Positions 29,297 through 41,000 of a DNA stretch of 64,000 nt are shown here, in pieces. Source of the DNA: Bigelowiella natans CCMP2755 (lineage: Eukaryota; Cercozoa; Chlorarachniophyceae); contig ADNK01000550.1 of assembly GCA_000320545.1 (NCBI GenBank), positions 124,001 through 188,000 of the forward strand, in the 5' to 3' direction. The position numbers and the translations under genes are program-made. Within the stretch, counting starts at the first letter, position 1. Each line of letters starts with the position of its first letter. The notes below the pieces were generated by a model, which was not told the origin of the DNA, made no database searches, and worked only from the letters and a program-made list of their open reading frames with translations.

Positions 29297-30448
29297 ATGT
29301 CAGAACTAACATCGACAAGTTCTAGCGCTTCAACTATTTCACAAGATGGGGATAAAAGTGTGATGTCCTCAGAGACAGAAAAAAAACATGGTGATGGCAC
29401 CAACACAACTACAACGGTGGTAACAGAAAGCGAAATTGATGGTGACACCTCCACAACTACATCCTCTGAAACATCGGAAGAAGATGAAAATTACTCATTG
29501 AAATCAGTGGCGTTTTTGAAAGTTTTGGAATCACCAGAACTAAAAATTTTTGAACAAGAGAACGAATTTGGTAACACCAAACTGTTCAAAAATGCATCCA
29601 AGATATCAGTCTTTCGCAACAACAACACACACAGGCATTTGATATCCATAAAACCAGAAACTAAAGAAACCGCCACGGAATTTCCGTTAGGATTTCATTA
29701 CATACTGAGTTTCATCAATGTTGATGCAATGAGCAGCAAGATCAAAGAAGAAGACAAAAAATTGTCAAAAAAATGGGAAGAATTTGACGAAGAAATGAGA
29801 GAAAATTACGAAAATAGGGATTCATTGAAAGAATATTTAAAAACATTTCCAAAAAACGACAAGAAAGAACATGGATTTTTGCAACGAATGTGCAATTCGG
29901 TTTTGAACAAAATCTTAAATGGGACGTTCCATCATGGGTTCACCGGTGGTAGATTGCTAAATGATTCTACATTGCGCAATGTAGAGAAAGTCATACAATC
30001 TGTGCTTGATTTTGGAATTGGAAACAAGGGTTTGCTCGAAAAATACTGCATTCCTGTCCTTTCATACACCATGACGTCGTCGGATGGATTACCCTTGCGC
30101 CAGGAAGACCATCCTCTCGTCAAAAATCTCACAGGTTTTGGGGGGGAACACAAGTTCAGCGTAAAAATGAGTAAAAAATACAATGACACGAAAACAAACA
30201 ATGGAAACTCGGTGTTTGCTGCTAGCCGTCTGCGCAAAGTGTTGAAACCTAAAGAGGAAGAAAACAAAAGAACGTCCTTGCAATACACAGGAAGCAGGCC
30301 TCAAGACGTTTTGAACAACACAAACATTTTCCCCCCATCTCGACGACGTGTAGAAACTCGCCCCAATCCGCCAATGAGAACAACCAATGTTGTGAAAACA
30401 AAGCCTAAAACCGCCCTCCAGAAACAACTTGACGAGTTGTTCCCATGA
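29297..30448 (+). CDS. Uncharacterised 383-residue protein
   Basis: Start at the ATG at 29297; the frame is open from 29249 without an earlier ATG. A Ser/Thr-rich disordered head (about 75 residues) precedes a mixed domain with FLQRMCNSVLNKILNGTFHHGF and VLSYTMTSSDGLPLRQEDHPLV, then a basic proline-containing tail. Last of the AT-rich block. Confidence 0.65.
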   Translation: MSELTSTSSSASTISQDGDKSVMSSETEKKHGDGTNTTTTVVTESEIDGDTSTTTSSETSEEDENYSLKSVAFLKVLESPELKIFEQENEFGNTKLFKNASKISVFRNNNTHRHLISIKPETKETATEFPLGFHYILSFINVDAMSSKIKEEDKKLSKKWEEFDEEMRENYENRDSLKEYLKTFPKNDKKEHGFLQRMCNSVLNKILNGTFHHGFTGGRLLNDSTLRNVEKVIQSVLDFGIGNKGLLEKYCIPVLSYTMTSSDGLPLRQEDHPLVKNLTGFGGEHKFSVKMSKKYNDTKTNNGNSVFAASRLRKVLKPKEEENKRTSLQYTGSRPQDVLNNTNIFPPSRRRVETRPNPPMRTTNVVKTKPKTALQKQLDELFP

Positions 30449-30550
30449 TCACAATTTATCAACCCCAAAAAAAAAATGTGTTTCTCGTTGCATGGCAGTT
30501 CGAATTGCAACACAAACCAGCTCAAGCACTAAATAAAAAAAAAATTGAAG

Positions 30551-30823
30551 ATGAGCGAAACGAATCAACGCATACGATCCTTGCTCATCACTGTGGGAGC
30601 TACTGCCAGCGTCGTCTTGAGCGTCTGGTCGTTCTTCTACTACTATCTCAAGATACAATCCATTGACCAATTCATCAACTGGGCTCTGGATTGGCCTTTT
30701 TGGTTGCTGGATCGCATGTCGTACGCCGTGCGAACCCTGATAACCAAAACGCTCGACAAATTCAAGGACGTCGGTACGGACTTCGTGAAGAAAGTGGGTC
30801 AGGGTTTCAAAGGGAAGCTGTAG
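30551..30823 (+). CDS. Small single-pass membrane protein
   Basis: 90 residues from the ATG at 30551. One membrane helix near residues 9-33 (LLITVGATASVVLSVWSFFYYYL), then an aromatic region (WALDWPFWLLDR) and an amphipathic basic tail. Likely virion membrane. A strong hairpin lies just past the stop. Confidence 0.62.
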   Translation: MSETNQRIRSLLITVGATASVVLSVWSFFYYYLKIQSIDQFINWALDWPFWLLDRMSYAVRTLITKTLDKFKDVGTDFVKKVGQGFKGKL

Positions 30824-30838
30824 CTTCGTGCTACACGG

Positions 30839-30866
30839 AGTCAAAATGAGGAGAACAATTTTGACT
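30839..30866 (+). terminator. 9-bp stem hairpin after the small membrane-protein gene
   Basis: agtcaaaat pairs with attttgact around a 10-base loop, 16 bp past the stop at 30823 and followed by an uninterrupted T run. A smaller inverted repeat (tgtagc/gctaca) sits at the stop codon itself. It looks like a 3'-end formation signal. Confidence 0.5.
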
Positions 30867-31108
30867 ATCTTTTTTTTTGACAGCAACCGGTTGTGCATGC
30901 ACTAATTCCGCATAGAATCTGACGAGCAAGAAGTAGGAAAGGCGAATTCCTCCTTGCGATCAGCAATTTCGAGCTTTAAAGTCGCCGATTTGAACGTAAA
31001 GACGTAGCACGGAACGTCCCAAAAGAGAACAAAGCAACACACCGTGAACTTGGTTGCGCGTCAAAACACACACAAGCACACAAAGCCAGACAACACACAA
31101 CAAGCACC

Positions 31109-32272
31109 ATGATGGGATACACTGGAGTTAATGACGACGAGATGCTTAACCAGCTAGCGTCTTCGGCCGATCAAAAGACCCACAGCGGAGAAGAGAACAC
31201 CAATGACGGGAAATACGAAGCGCCTCGTAGTTTTGGTAGCAGGTACGCGCAAAACCCGATGAGCATGGCAGTGAACACCGCAATGCAGGATGCCTCAAAT
31301 GACGGGCACGTCCCGATCTTTTCGAGTCACCACCACCACGACACTCACGACGTTAAGCACACTGGAGCCGCGGACACCAAATCCAAATGGACGGCAAGTG
31401 GCGAGGAGGCCCAAAGACAGGACCAGGAAACCTTGCAGCGCAACATCCTTCTCCTTAAACAACAGAACGAGCAACTCGAGCGCGCGCGATTAATGCACCA
31501 GCTCAAACGAATGGCCGGGGACGAGTGTCCCAGTAGCAGCAGCAAGACGAGCACGCATGAGCTCCGCAAGCTTGCGCAGGAACACAAGATGCTAAAACGC
31601 GGTGACTTTGTGGTTAGAATGATGCGGCGCATGCTTCTGTTCACATCGCAGCTGACCGAAGAGGTCTCAAAGCAGTTAGATAAGGAGAAGAAGGTCGTCG
31701 ATTTGACTGGCTGGGCGCAAAACTTTGAGCTTGAAATGCAGAACTACGAGGAGCTTTTGTACGACATCTACGACTACTACCTGACCGACATCAACTCGAA
31801 TCCTGTCGCGACTCTCGCGTTCGCGATGGTTACGAGCGCGGCGTGCCATTCCATGCAGCGACGGATATGCGCGAATCCGCTCTTTTCAATGCTAGGAGGG
31901 GGTGCCGGGGGCGGCGACTCGTCTCGGCGCGGGGGCGGCCTCGGCGGCGGGTTCTCGATTAAATCCGACGACGACCAAGACAGTGATAGACTGAACCTGA
32001 GCGGAGGGGGCATCGACACCAGTAACAGCGGCGCGCAAACCCAAAGCGCAGGGGGTTACAGGAACACACGACTGAGTGGAGCCATGCTGCAGCGGCACCG
32101 TCGCGGGGGTGGTCCCGGCAGAAGCCTGAACATAACGATCAACACCAACCCGAATACCACTGGCGGCGCGGCCGCCCCTAACACGGAGACCGCCGGGGAA
32201 TCGGGGAACTCAAACGTGATGCCTGACGACATGTCCAGCCTGAACCTGACCGCCGCCGACGTGACCGAGTGA
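31109..32272 (+). CDS. Uncharacterised protein with conserved helical core and Gly-rich tail
   Basis: 387 residues from the ATG at 31109 (second ATG 3 bp on), after an A/C-rich leader. Disordered His-rich head, coiled-coil segment (about 100-165), then a compact helical core DLTGWAQNFELEMQNYEELLYDIYDYYL ... NPVATLAFAMVTSA, and a Gly/Ser/Asn-rich tail. The core is the part most likely to be conserved; I do not recognise it with certainty. Presumed structural or morphogenesis protein. Confidence 0.65.
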   Translation: MMGYTGVNDDEMLNQLASSADQKTHSGEENTNDGKYEAPRSFGSRYAQNPMSMAVNTAMQDASNDGHVPIFSSHHHHDTHDVKHTGAADTKSKWTASGEEAQRQDQETLQRNILLLKQQNEQLERARLMHQLKRMAGDECPSSSSKTSTHELRKLAQEHKMLKRGDFVVRMMRRMLLFTSQLTEEVSKQLDKEKKVVDLTGWAQNFELEMQNYEELLYDIYDYYLTDINSNPVATLAFAMVTSAACHSMQRRICANPLFSMLGGGAGGGDSSRRGGGLGGGFSIKSDDDQDSDRLNLSGGGIDTSNSGAQTQSAGGYRNTRLSGAMLQRHRRGGGPGRSLNITINTNPNTTGGAAAPNTETAGESGNSNVMPDDMSSLNLTAADVTE

Positions 32273-32297
32273 AAGAAACTACACAACGACTACTATT

Positions 32298-32615
32298 TTA
32301 CGAATCGTGTTCATCCTGATGCGCGTTGCGCAGCTGCGTCATGATGCTCCCGGTCGGGTACCCTATCAAGACCGCTCGGCGATTTCGCTTAGCCGGCTTA
32401 GCAAGTACGATGCCGTAAACCGAGCTTTCATCAAGGAACGAGTCGCTGTTGCTGTCTTTGAGCTCTGCGCTAATCTTATCAGCAAGCAGTGCGGCTTTTT
32501 TGCGATCGAAGCCCACGTATTCCGCGACGTCGTGGCAATTGTTTATCAGAAATTCAGTGTCCTTTTCTTCGACGACTTTGGCATCTCTCTGTTTTCGCTT
32601 CTTATTTTTTTTCAT
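32298..32615 (-). CDS. Small basic-headed protein
   Basis: 105 residues from the ATG at 32615; the longer open frame starts with TTG. Lys-rich head, an Asp/Glu central part, and an ending with possible strands (AVLIGYPTG). Unknown. Confidence 0.5.
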   Translation of the reverse strand: MKKNKKRKQRDAKVVEEKDTEFLINNCHDVAEYVGFDRKKAALLADKISAELKDSNSDSFLDESSVYGIVLAKPAKRNRRAVLIGYPTGSIMTQLRNAHQDEHDS

Positions 32616-32787
32616 GTCTTTCTGCCCTCTCAAAATTTGATTTTCCTGTTTTATATGTGTCAACTTGTGTTGGTCTCAACAGGTGTGTGTGCCGTCGCAA
32701 AAATACAAACTAGAGTGCAATCGACAAAAAAAAACCTACGAAGAAGAGTGCCTCACGATCTAATCCATCAACACAGCCATACACAAC

Positions 32788-33390
32788 ATGCTCGCAACCG
32801 ATAAAACCAAAGTGAACGAGATGCAGACGCGCCGCCTGCTTCTAAACAATTATGTCATGCACACATTCGCGCAGAATTCCGGCATCTACGACATGCAAAT
32901 CGCAGACACCTTGAATGCCGTGACGTTGAGTAGCGTGAAGAACATCGAGCAGCACATGATGCTTGTTCGCGAATGCATACTACGCGTGGACAGCGACGAG
33001 GAGTACGCCTCGCTGCAGAGGGAGAACATCTCGCGCATCATTGTCGGCGCCGCCGAGGCCTTGTGCAAGCGCCAGTTGTGTCTGTACAAAGCGTTCTGCA
33101 AGAACAAATTGAAGGAAAAATCGAGTGAAGCAAAGAAAGAATACCATCAAATTTGCCAAACATGCAGAATCAAAAGCACGGAGAACATGACAAACGTTGA
33201 CCTCATGATGCAGACCGTCAGCTGCCTGTACAGGCAATACGAGGTGATCGGGTACACGGTGTATCAGTACATCATGGGACAACTAAAGCGGTGCTTCGCA
33301 TACAAAATCAAACCATTAAGCAATGCAAGTGAAGGGTTAGGCTTAGACGACGAAGATGAAGAGGGATTGAATGAAATGACCGAGATTTAA
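32788..33390 (+). CDS. Uncharacterised 200-residue helical protein
   Basis: The ATG at 32788 follows an A/C-rich leader. All-helical appearance with scattered cysteines (ECILRV, CKRQLCLYKAFCKNKL, CQTCRIKS) and an acidic tail (LDDEDEEGLNE). No motif recognised. Confidence 0.62.
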   Translation: MLATDKTKVNEMQTRRLLLNNYVMHTFAQNSGIYDMQIADTLNAVTLSSVKNIEQHMMLVRECILRVDSDEEYASLQRENISRIIVGAAEALCKRQLCLYKAFCKNKLKEKSSEAKKEYHQICQTCRIKSTENMTNVDLMMQTVSCLYRQYEVIGYTVYQYIMGQLKRCFAYKIKPLSNASEGLGLDDEDEEGLNEMTEI

Positions 33391-33558
33391 TGACAAACAG
33401 ACATGCCTTGCACGTAAAAGCAAGCCGGTTCATTTTCATTTTCCGAACACAAACGATTTCTTGTCCTAAAAAAAAACATCAGCTCCCCTGCTGCCCTTGT
33501 TTTAGGCGCAGCAGCTTGATCTATCACACAGAGTTTTCTAAACCTTTGCGAGATCAAG

Positions 33559-35031
33559 ATGAATTCCGACGTCGTGCGCCTTGGCAAGGTTCGAAAGCTT
33601 CGGAAGAGGTTCACGTCTGTTCTGACACAACTAAAATCGACGCTTCAGCAACTTTTGCACGTAGCCTCGAACCGTCTGCACACCGCGAAGCAGAATTTTC
33701 TAGAGGCTCAGACGGATGCCTTGAAAAGAGCAACCATTGTTGAAAGCAAACGCATTGACTTGTTGAAGAATCGCATCCAAGCGGTCGACGAGCTAACGGA
33801 CAACATCAAATCGACCTCGCTAAAGAACGACATGCTCGTGCTTTTGTTGTCTAGGAACGTGCAACAGCCATACGCGGTGTGCGGTGTGATGGTCGATCTC
33901 GGCTACGTCGAGTGGTTGCAAACGATCCAGACAGAGGATTCGAGACAGAAACTCGACGAGTTCATCCTGAAGACATGCTTCCTTGCCCGAGAACTCGACA
34001 CGACGCGGCAGCTCACCGAGAGCACCACCGCAACCATCAAAGCGATGCAGAAGGAACAGGGGCATTCGTCGTCAAGCGAAACGTTCGACCTTGAAAAAGG
34101 TTTGGGACCGGGTGCGAAATTCGACGACATGAAACACTACAATCGAGGCGGAGCAAAAAAAACCCGAACGCAGACCGAGCTGCTGCATTCGTGGGTCCAG
34201 GACTCGATCGGGGAGGTCAGGAAGACGCTTTATTTCAATTGCGAAAGCCACGCCGAGGCGGCGTGTGCGCTCCATATGAACACAAAGGACAAGATCAAGA
34301 CCATGAAGAAAAACCTGAACACGGCGTCCACGGAGAAAATTTCCAAGACCGGGCAGTCGATCCTCGACATGGCGAACAAGGCGATCACCGGATCGGGAAA
34401 GAATGCAGTGGCCCTGCAAAAACTTGTGCCGCGCAAGATAACTTCCACGCTGAATCTCAACGCCAAAAATGGCAAGGGCAAGTCCAAGATCAACGAGGTC
34501 CGCGTCAAAATGCTCAAAAACGTCTTCATCAAGATCCTGACCGAGGTCAAGACCACCCTGCCTGCGCGAGACGACCTGGAAGATCTGCTCTTCTTGACAG
34601 ACAACTACCTTTCGGATCTTCAGCAGGTGTTCGACTTGGCCGGAACGCCCGCTACGAAGAGAACGTTGCAGCCGGCAACTACGACGGAGTCCGAAGACGA
34701 CAAGATCAAAAAACTCAATTCTCTATGGAGGAACATCGTGAAAGACAGCACAGATTTCTTCACGACGCTGTCGGAATTAGAATCAACGAAGAATCTGCAC
34801 CAGAAGCTATTTGATGTTGCCGAGCAAATGGGAGGACTGTTTCAGCGATCCTTCGCGACCGCGCGCTCGGCATTCGGGGGAGGCGGGAATGTTCCCGGCA
34901 AGAACAGACACAAAGGCAATTTGAAGACAATCAAGGCAAGCGGCAGCGCTGCGGCCTCTAACAGCCAGGGCACAAGCATGTTCCGAACAATTTATGATGC
35001 ATGCATGGATGCAATGGGAATGTTGATGTAA
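33559..35031 (+). CDS. Uncharacterised 490-residue helical protein
   Basis: The ATG at 33559. Long helical segments with heptad-like spacing at about 10-90 and 250-330, a basic head, and a Gly/Ala/Ser-rich C-terminus (SAFGGGGNVPGKN). A structural or scaffold role would fit. Tail to tail with the 2,199-residue gene, 55 bp apart. Confidence 0.68.
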   Translation: MNSDVVRLGKVRKLRKRFTSVLTQLKSTLQQLLHVASNRLHTAKQNFLEAQTDALKRATIVESKRIDLLKNRIQAVDELTDNIKSTSLKNDMLVLLLSRNVQQPYAVCGVMVDLGYVEWLQTIQTEDSRQKLDEFILKTCFLARELDTTRQLTESTTATIKAMQKEQGHSSSSETFDLEKGLGPGAKFDDMKHYNRGGAKKTRTQTELLHSWVQDSIGEVRKTLYFNCESHAEAACALHMNTKDKIKTMKKNLNTASTEKISKTGQSILDMANKAITGSGKNAVALQKLVPRKITSTLNLNAKNGKGKSKINEVRVKMLKNVFIKILTEVKTTLPARDDLEDLLFLTDNYLSDLQQVFDLAGTPATKRTLQPATTTESEDDKIKKLNSLWRNIVKDSTDFFTTLSELESTKNLHQKLFDVAEQMGGLFQRSFATARSAFGGGGNVPGKNRHKGNLKTIKASGSAAASNSQGTSMFRTIYDACMDAMGMLM

Positions 35032-35086
35032 ACTCTTGCACATCTATTTTTAAAATTTTATCAAGACAAATACATGTAACCATCAT

Positions 35087-38000
35087 TTACAACAAGTGAC
35101 GTATTTCCAAATCGAACGAATGTGACAAGCCGCGAAAGTCGACTGTGCGCCCGTTCTTGTCTTTCCAGACAACTTTCATGTTTTTGAGGAACGGTATGGT
35201 CGAGGCGACCGACCCGTTCCTTCTGCGCGCGTTGAACATGAGCGCGTCCTTGCTGGCGTTCGCATTGAACACCTTTTTACCCGCTACGAAGCTCTCGCAA
35301 AGGAAACCTGGCAGCGAGGTCAGTTCCACGCGAGCGATGCAGTTGTCCAGGGTCTCGAGCAGCGCGCCGCCTCCAAGGTCGTCGTAAGAGGTCTGCAGCG
35401 ACTCAATGCTTGTTGTGTTCGTGACCGCAGTGCTTGCAGAAGTCGTGTTGTTCGATTCATGAAGGCTGCTCGAGACCTGCTGCGCGAGTGCGCGAACAAC
35501 TCGGACGCGTTGAATGTCCACCTGCGACACCTCCAGGCACTCGAACCCGTCGATGCAGAGGTACACGTAAGACTCGCCGTTGCCAGCGTTCGTGATGGCC
35601 GAGGCCAGGGTCAGGTGCTCCGCGAGTTTTTGGTCTTCGTAGTTCGTGGTGAGTCGTTCGTACACGTTCTGCATCGGGAAAACCGGTCGGAGCTCTTCGG
35701 CCTTCACCATGCTGTTGTTGTCGGTCACCTGCACGACGCATTGCATGTATTTGAGCAGCGCCTTTTCCGGATCGTACTCGATTGCGTTTGAGGTGCTGAT
35801 CTCCGCTTGCTCTGGAAGCGTCTCGACGCCCTTTGCCTCGTTCTTGTACTTGACCCGCTTGGAGTTTTGAGATACGACCTTTGAGAACTCTATCGCTTGC
35901 TCCCGTGCAACGCTGTTGCGCAGGGCAGCTTGCATGACTTGCTCGGTCGTCTTTATGGTTTCCTCGTGAGCGTCGGTGCGGTTCTCGGGAAGGACCCAGC
36001 AGCGGAATTCTTTGGTGGTTTTCAGAAGATTGTGCCGCGTGTCGATCTCCCCGTTCAGCTGCAATACGTCGAATTTCGTGTTGGCTAGGAAGACCAAACG
36101 CGTCATCGGAAGAACAGAGATTTGCATGTTCTCCGATGATGCGATGTAATTTGCGTCGTATAGCATGGCTTTTTCGTTGGTGTCGGACTGTGACGGGGTG
36201 CCGTGCAACACCACTACCCCGGTCTGAGCGTCGACCTCAACCTGCATCCATCTGGGTATCGTTGAATTGCGGTAGTCGATGGAATAGGTGGTCGTTGACG
36301 GGGTGAAATCTATGTCCTTCTCGTCGGACAGGTGTAGCGTGCACTTTGTGGTGAACATGGTGTTGGCGTTCACGGTGAGGATGTTGCTGATCTCCCAATC
36401 CTTGGTCGAAAGGGTGGTGTTGGATCGTGGGGCAAAGGCACCGCCCAAAAAGAGTTGGGTGTTGCCCTGTTTCACGTGGACTTGGGTTTTGAAGTGGTTC
36501 CATGTTGATGTTCCATTCGCGAGATTCGCCTGTGATGGCGACAACAGGAGATCAAGGGCATGGATGCCCTCCCCGACAGCCCCGTGGTGTGGATTCTTGG
36601 AGGTTCCAATGAGAAGCGTCTTGGTTGCCGGAGAGAAGCGAGTCCAAAATACGTCCGTCGACCCAATGCTTCCTTGCTTCTTGGCCTCATAAGAAAGACC
36701 GATCTTTTCGTCATCATTTACCCTGATCACGTCCTCGTAATCGGCGCTTAGAACCATGGCAATGGCTTTGCTGTTGCTCAATACCGTTGTTGCTGACGGC
36801 GAATTCGAGCGGAGGATCTTCATCGGGGGCCAGTACAGGCTTTGGTTTGATTCCGTCTTGGTAAAAAGCTTGGTCAGTTTTACGTCATAGCTGTAGGCCT
36901 CCACATTCTTGCCCTCGTTGAAAACGCGCAAAGATGTGTAATTGATGATGTTGATCTTAATTGTTTTCGTACCTGAAAAAGAGGCGGGTATATTTTTTGC
37001 AACAATTGCCATCCTGACCACGTAAGGACTCGAATTTATTGTTTCTTTTGAAATTCCGGGACATGCAATGGGATCGAAGGTGGCCGCTGCGTTGCTAAAC
37101 GATCTGGAACTCAAAAACGTGTTGGAAGTTAGAGATGCGAGCGTTCTTCGTTTAAGTGTCTCTACTGGCAGAATGAAGAAATCGTTGTGCAATGGCTGTG
37201 ATGAAAGTTCTTCGTTTCCTGTACTGATTTTTTTTTGCCATTTGCCAATATTATTGTTGTAGAACATGTTGTCTGGGTAGGTTTGTGGACTCAGGGGCAA
37301 GGCATCTAAGAGTGTTGTTTCTGATAAAAACACGTACTTCGCCGCGGCCTCAACGTACGCCTGGTGTAGATTCTCATGCCAGTCTAGATCTTCGGAGTAA
37401 TGTTCCGTCATCGATTCGTAGACATATTTGTCAATGTAGTCACTTACTGCGTGCAAGTTCATGTCAAAGACAAAGGTGTAGTGCCCGCCCTGCGTTTCGT
37501 CCCAAGTGTCCAGAACAATGTCATTAGGAAATTTGAAGATCTGACTTATTGGGTAACTCGGGGTAAATCCATCGCTTAGTGCCGTGTAGGTTTTGTTCAC
37601 CTCGTGATTCAAAAAATAAGTCATCCATGGCACAGTGTCGTTGTCATACTTGCCTTTACTTCGGTTGTACTGTCCGCAAAGCATCGGGGTCACAGTTTCG
37701 TGGTGATGCAAAACACCTTCATCGTGCTTAGATTCTGATTCATTGATTTTCCGGAGTGTTTTGGCATGTTCCAGTGCGGTCTTTTCCGTCAAACCATGCA
37801 CAAAAGCACCCTGCACCGGCAACCAAGGCATTCTTGGCATCAACCCAACCAGCCCGTTTGTCAATGGTTCGTTCAATCGTTTGCCTTCCCCTGGAAAACG
37901 AAATGAGTGTGCTTTGCTCGGTTTCAATTTGGGGATCAAGTGCATCCTCAAGTGGTAGATCTTGTGTGCAGGAAACAAGGAATAAAATCGATTGGTGTGA

Positions 38001-41000
38001 TACACAATGCAACTAGGAATGTCGATTCCTTTGATTGCTGATGTCACTGCAGTGCCGATGTCTTTGTAGGTGACCTGCAACCCCTTTTTGTCATCAAAGT
38101 TAAACCTACTCAGGTAACCCTTTTTGGTCATCCCAGCAGTCTCGTACTTGAAGTCCATCGGCAACAACGATTTTTGTTGGATGACGTTTGGCATGAAGTC
38201 ATCTGTGCTGGCCTCGGGAACAGAATAGGACACATCAAAGTAATCGTGTATGTTGTCAACTTTGATCTCTTCTGCAATGGTTTTGAGAGCCGCATCAGAG
38301 GATCGGTGCAGAGTCAGTACATCGGGATTGCAGTTGTGCAGCAACTCCATGTTAATCACACTTTCGTGGCGTGTGAAAGTGTTTTTGAACGGGATGTTGT
38401 ATCTGAAGGGATATTCGATGATCTTATTTGGATCATTAGAAGCCCTCTTCTGCTCCTCAGTGTAGTACGAATTGATCCCTGGCCATTTCGGAAGCACATG
38501 GGAATTGTTCATGTAAGACTCTTGGGTTTGATTGCCATCATACAAAGTAACAACAACCCTTTCCAGTAATTCTTTTGTAGGTTCCCAGACCAACTCCAGT
38601 GTGCATTTGCTTTTTTTGAGGTGCGGATTTTCTTTGCGAATCGTTTCGCGAAATTTTTGAAGCTCGACGGTGTCGATCGGTATTGCAAAGTGTGTCACAT
38701 CGTTGTCATTTTTAGGTAATGTGTTGTCCATGCTGGACACAAAAACACAACGGTCTCCGTTAGGAAACAATTTACCCTCGATGTTCTGTCCCGAGAAGAT
38801 TTTGATGGTTTCTTTGTCGAACTTGGCTTTAACCCCTAAAAGCCCGTCTTTCGACACACTGCTTATGTATCCCGTGTTTGTAGCTATAGTGGTAAACCCA
38901 GATGCCCCAGTAATTGCAACATCGATTTGCAGATTTTCGACCGATTTCTCCGTCACATGCAAAATGATCTGCTTTGTGCCCACCGTGCCTTGTTTTGACA
39001 CCCCAAACGTCGTGCTAGGGGAGCCATTGAATGCGATGTAGTCAATGACAACGTCATTAGAAACAGAATACAATTTGTTTTGGGTTTTTTGGTCAACCAA
39101 TATGCCCTGTTCGTAAAGCGGTATGCAGCTGTATGACTTCTCGACGACATTGGACACTGTAGCGTTGAAATCGTAATCGTGGAAAGCACACAGTGCTGCG
39201 GATGTATTCACAAATGGGTTGAGGTACATGACGTCCCGAACATACCTCAAAGCAAAAAGCACGTACTTCAGCCTGGTCCATGAGGTCTTAGACGGGGGTA
39301 TTCTGTCTGGATCGACGAGCGGATCCACTTGATTTAGGAATTTGTCAAGATCCTTCACTGTGTATTTCGTCAACTGTGGAGCACGAATGACCCAATTTGC
39401 GTCGTTGTCGCTCGTCCCGTCAGAAATTGTTTTGAAATCACCCCCTGTCGTCACATTGATTTGGTAATCAAGTGGGTTTAGGACAATATCATTCGAAGTC
39501 GGGGTAGCGGATGTTGTGCTATAAAGGGTCTCGATGTTTGTTGCGACAGTAGTGTAGTTGTCGGTTCGCAAATTTCCGTCATCAGGAACTACATGAATCA
39601 GAGTGCACTTCACGTGACTCAAATTGGCATGCACATTGTCTTTCGTCTCGTCGATCAGGCGGAATTGTCCGTCAGGGTGCGAGGCGGTGTGAATTTTCGT
39701 GTGCGATTTGCAGAAAGGAAACTGTACGGCAGGAAACTGAACGAAACCGATTTCTTTGTTCGGTCGAGCCGATTGAGATCGGGGATACACATTTGTGATG
39801 CTGACGAGGTGGTCGGCAAATGTTAATTGAGAGATATTAGGGTCAGGGGGTTTAACGTACAACACCAGCTGCATCCTTGTCTCCTTGCTGCGGTCCACTG
39901 GGTCGAGGGTGGTGTTGTAGAAATACTGCCACGGAACCGCGTAATTTGTCCCTTGATGCTCGAGTGTTTCTACAGGTTTGCTGGTGATTTGAGGAGGATC
40001 ATTCTGAGTATTTTTCTCGTCGTATGCAAATGGGTAGTCATAACTCTCACCGCGTTTGTACCTGCCGTAGCACACAGGGTTTAATCGATTTGTTTCTTTT
40101 TCGAACGTGTACGGATTAACAACTCGAATTGCTGGATGTTTGGACGTCACCTCCATGTAAGACGGGTCGAGGTAGTTAGGGAATCTCAAGTGAAACACCA
40201 TGTAACCTCCCGTTGCATTGAGACCATGAAACTGCATGAGATTCGGAATCGCGTGCCCGATAACATCGATGCTAAAATTGTTTCTTTTGTCAGTCGCCAA
40301 GCTAATCCCTGACCTGGCATCGCTTATGAGCTGATAGGTCGAGTTTGTAGACGCATTATCTGGCAATTTGTACCTCGGACTCGTCTTGGATGAAGGCTCA
40401 GGAGGAACTTTAATGATGTTAGTGTCGGTTGGTGCGAATTGCGGATTAGTTAAAGGATTATTTACAGTGTCAGTAATAACATAATGTGGAACGCAAGTCG
40501 ATCCTGGGTGGCGAATGTGCACGAAGAGATGCGACGGTGCAAACGCAGTGTGTGTGTCATCCGAAGATCCTACTACGAGTGCCTCTGTGGGAAGCGTACC
40601 ATCTGTCACGTACAACAGAGAACGCAGGGATACGGTGACCGCTTTGCGGTACCCATCCGACAAAAGTGGCATCAATGTGTGCGCAAACCCCTTTTTTGCT
40701 GCAAACTCCTTGCTTTCCTCACCTGCATCCCCGAGCAGACCGAAGTCATTGCGTGTAGCGGGGCTAACACCGGAAGAGTTTCGCAGAAGCGCCCGAAGAC
40801 TGTCATGGGCGTTCTTGTTCCTGCCTAGCGTCGCAAAGGTCTCTGTGCTCATGTAGGCCGGGTAAAATTGGAAACCAAGAAATTCGAGATTGGTGGTGCT
40901 ATCAGCCAAACCGAGTGCCTTGAGCCAATTTTCGTCAAATTTTCCGTCACTCTTGCGTTTGATGTCAATGAAAAGTGTGAATTCAACAGACGCGGCGTGG

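Noticed and set aside
34191..34814. 207-codon plus-strand frame inside the 490-residue gene
   Set aside because: Alternative frame with unnatural Gly/Arg/Gln composition and no start context; the main frame is longer and helical.
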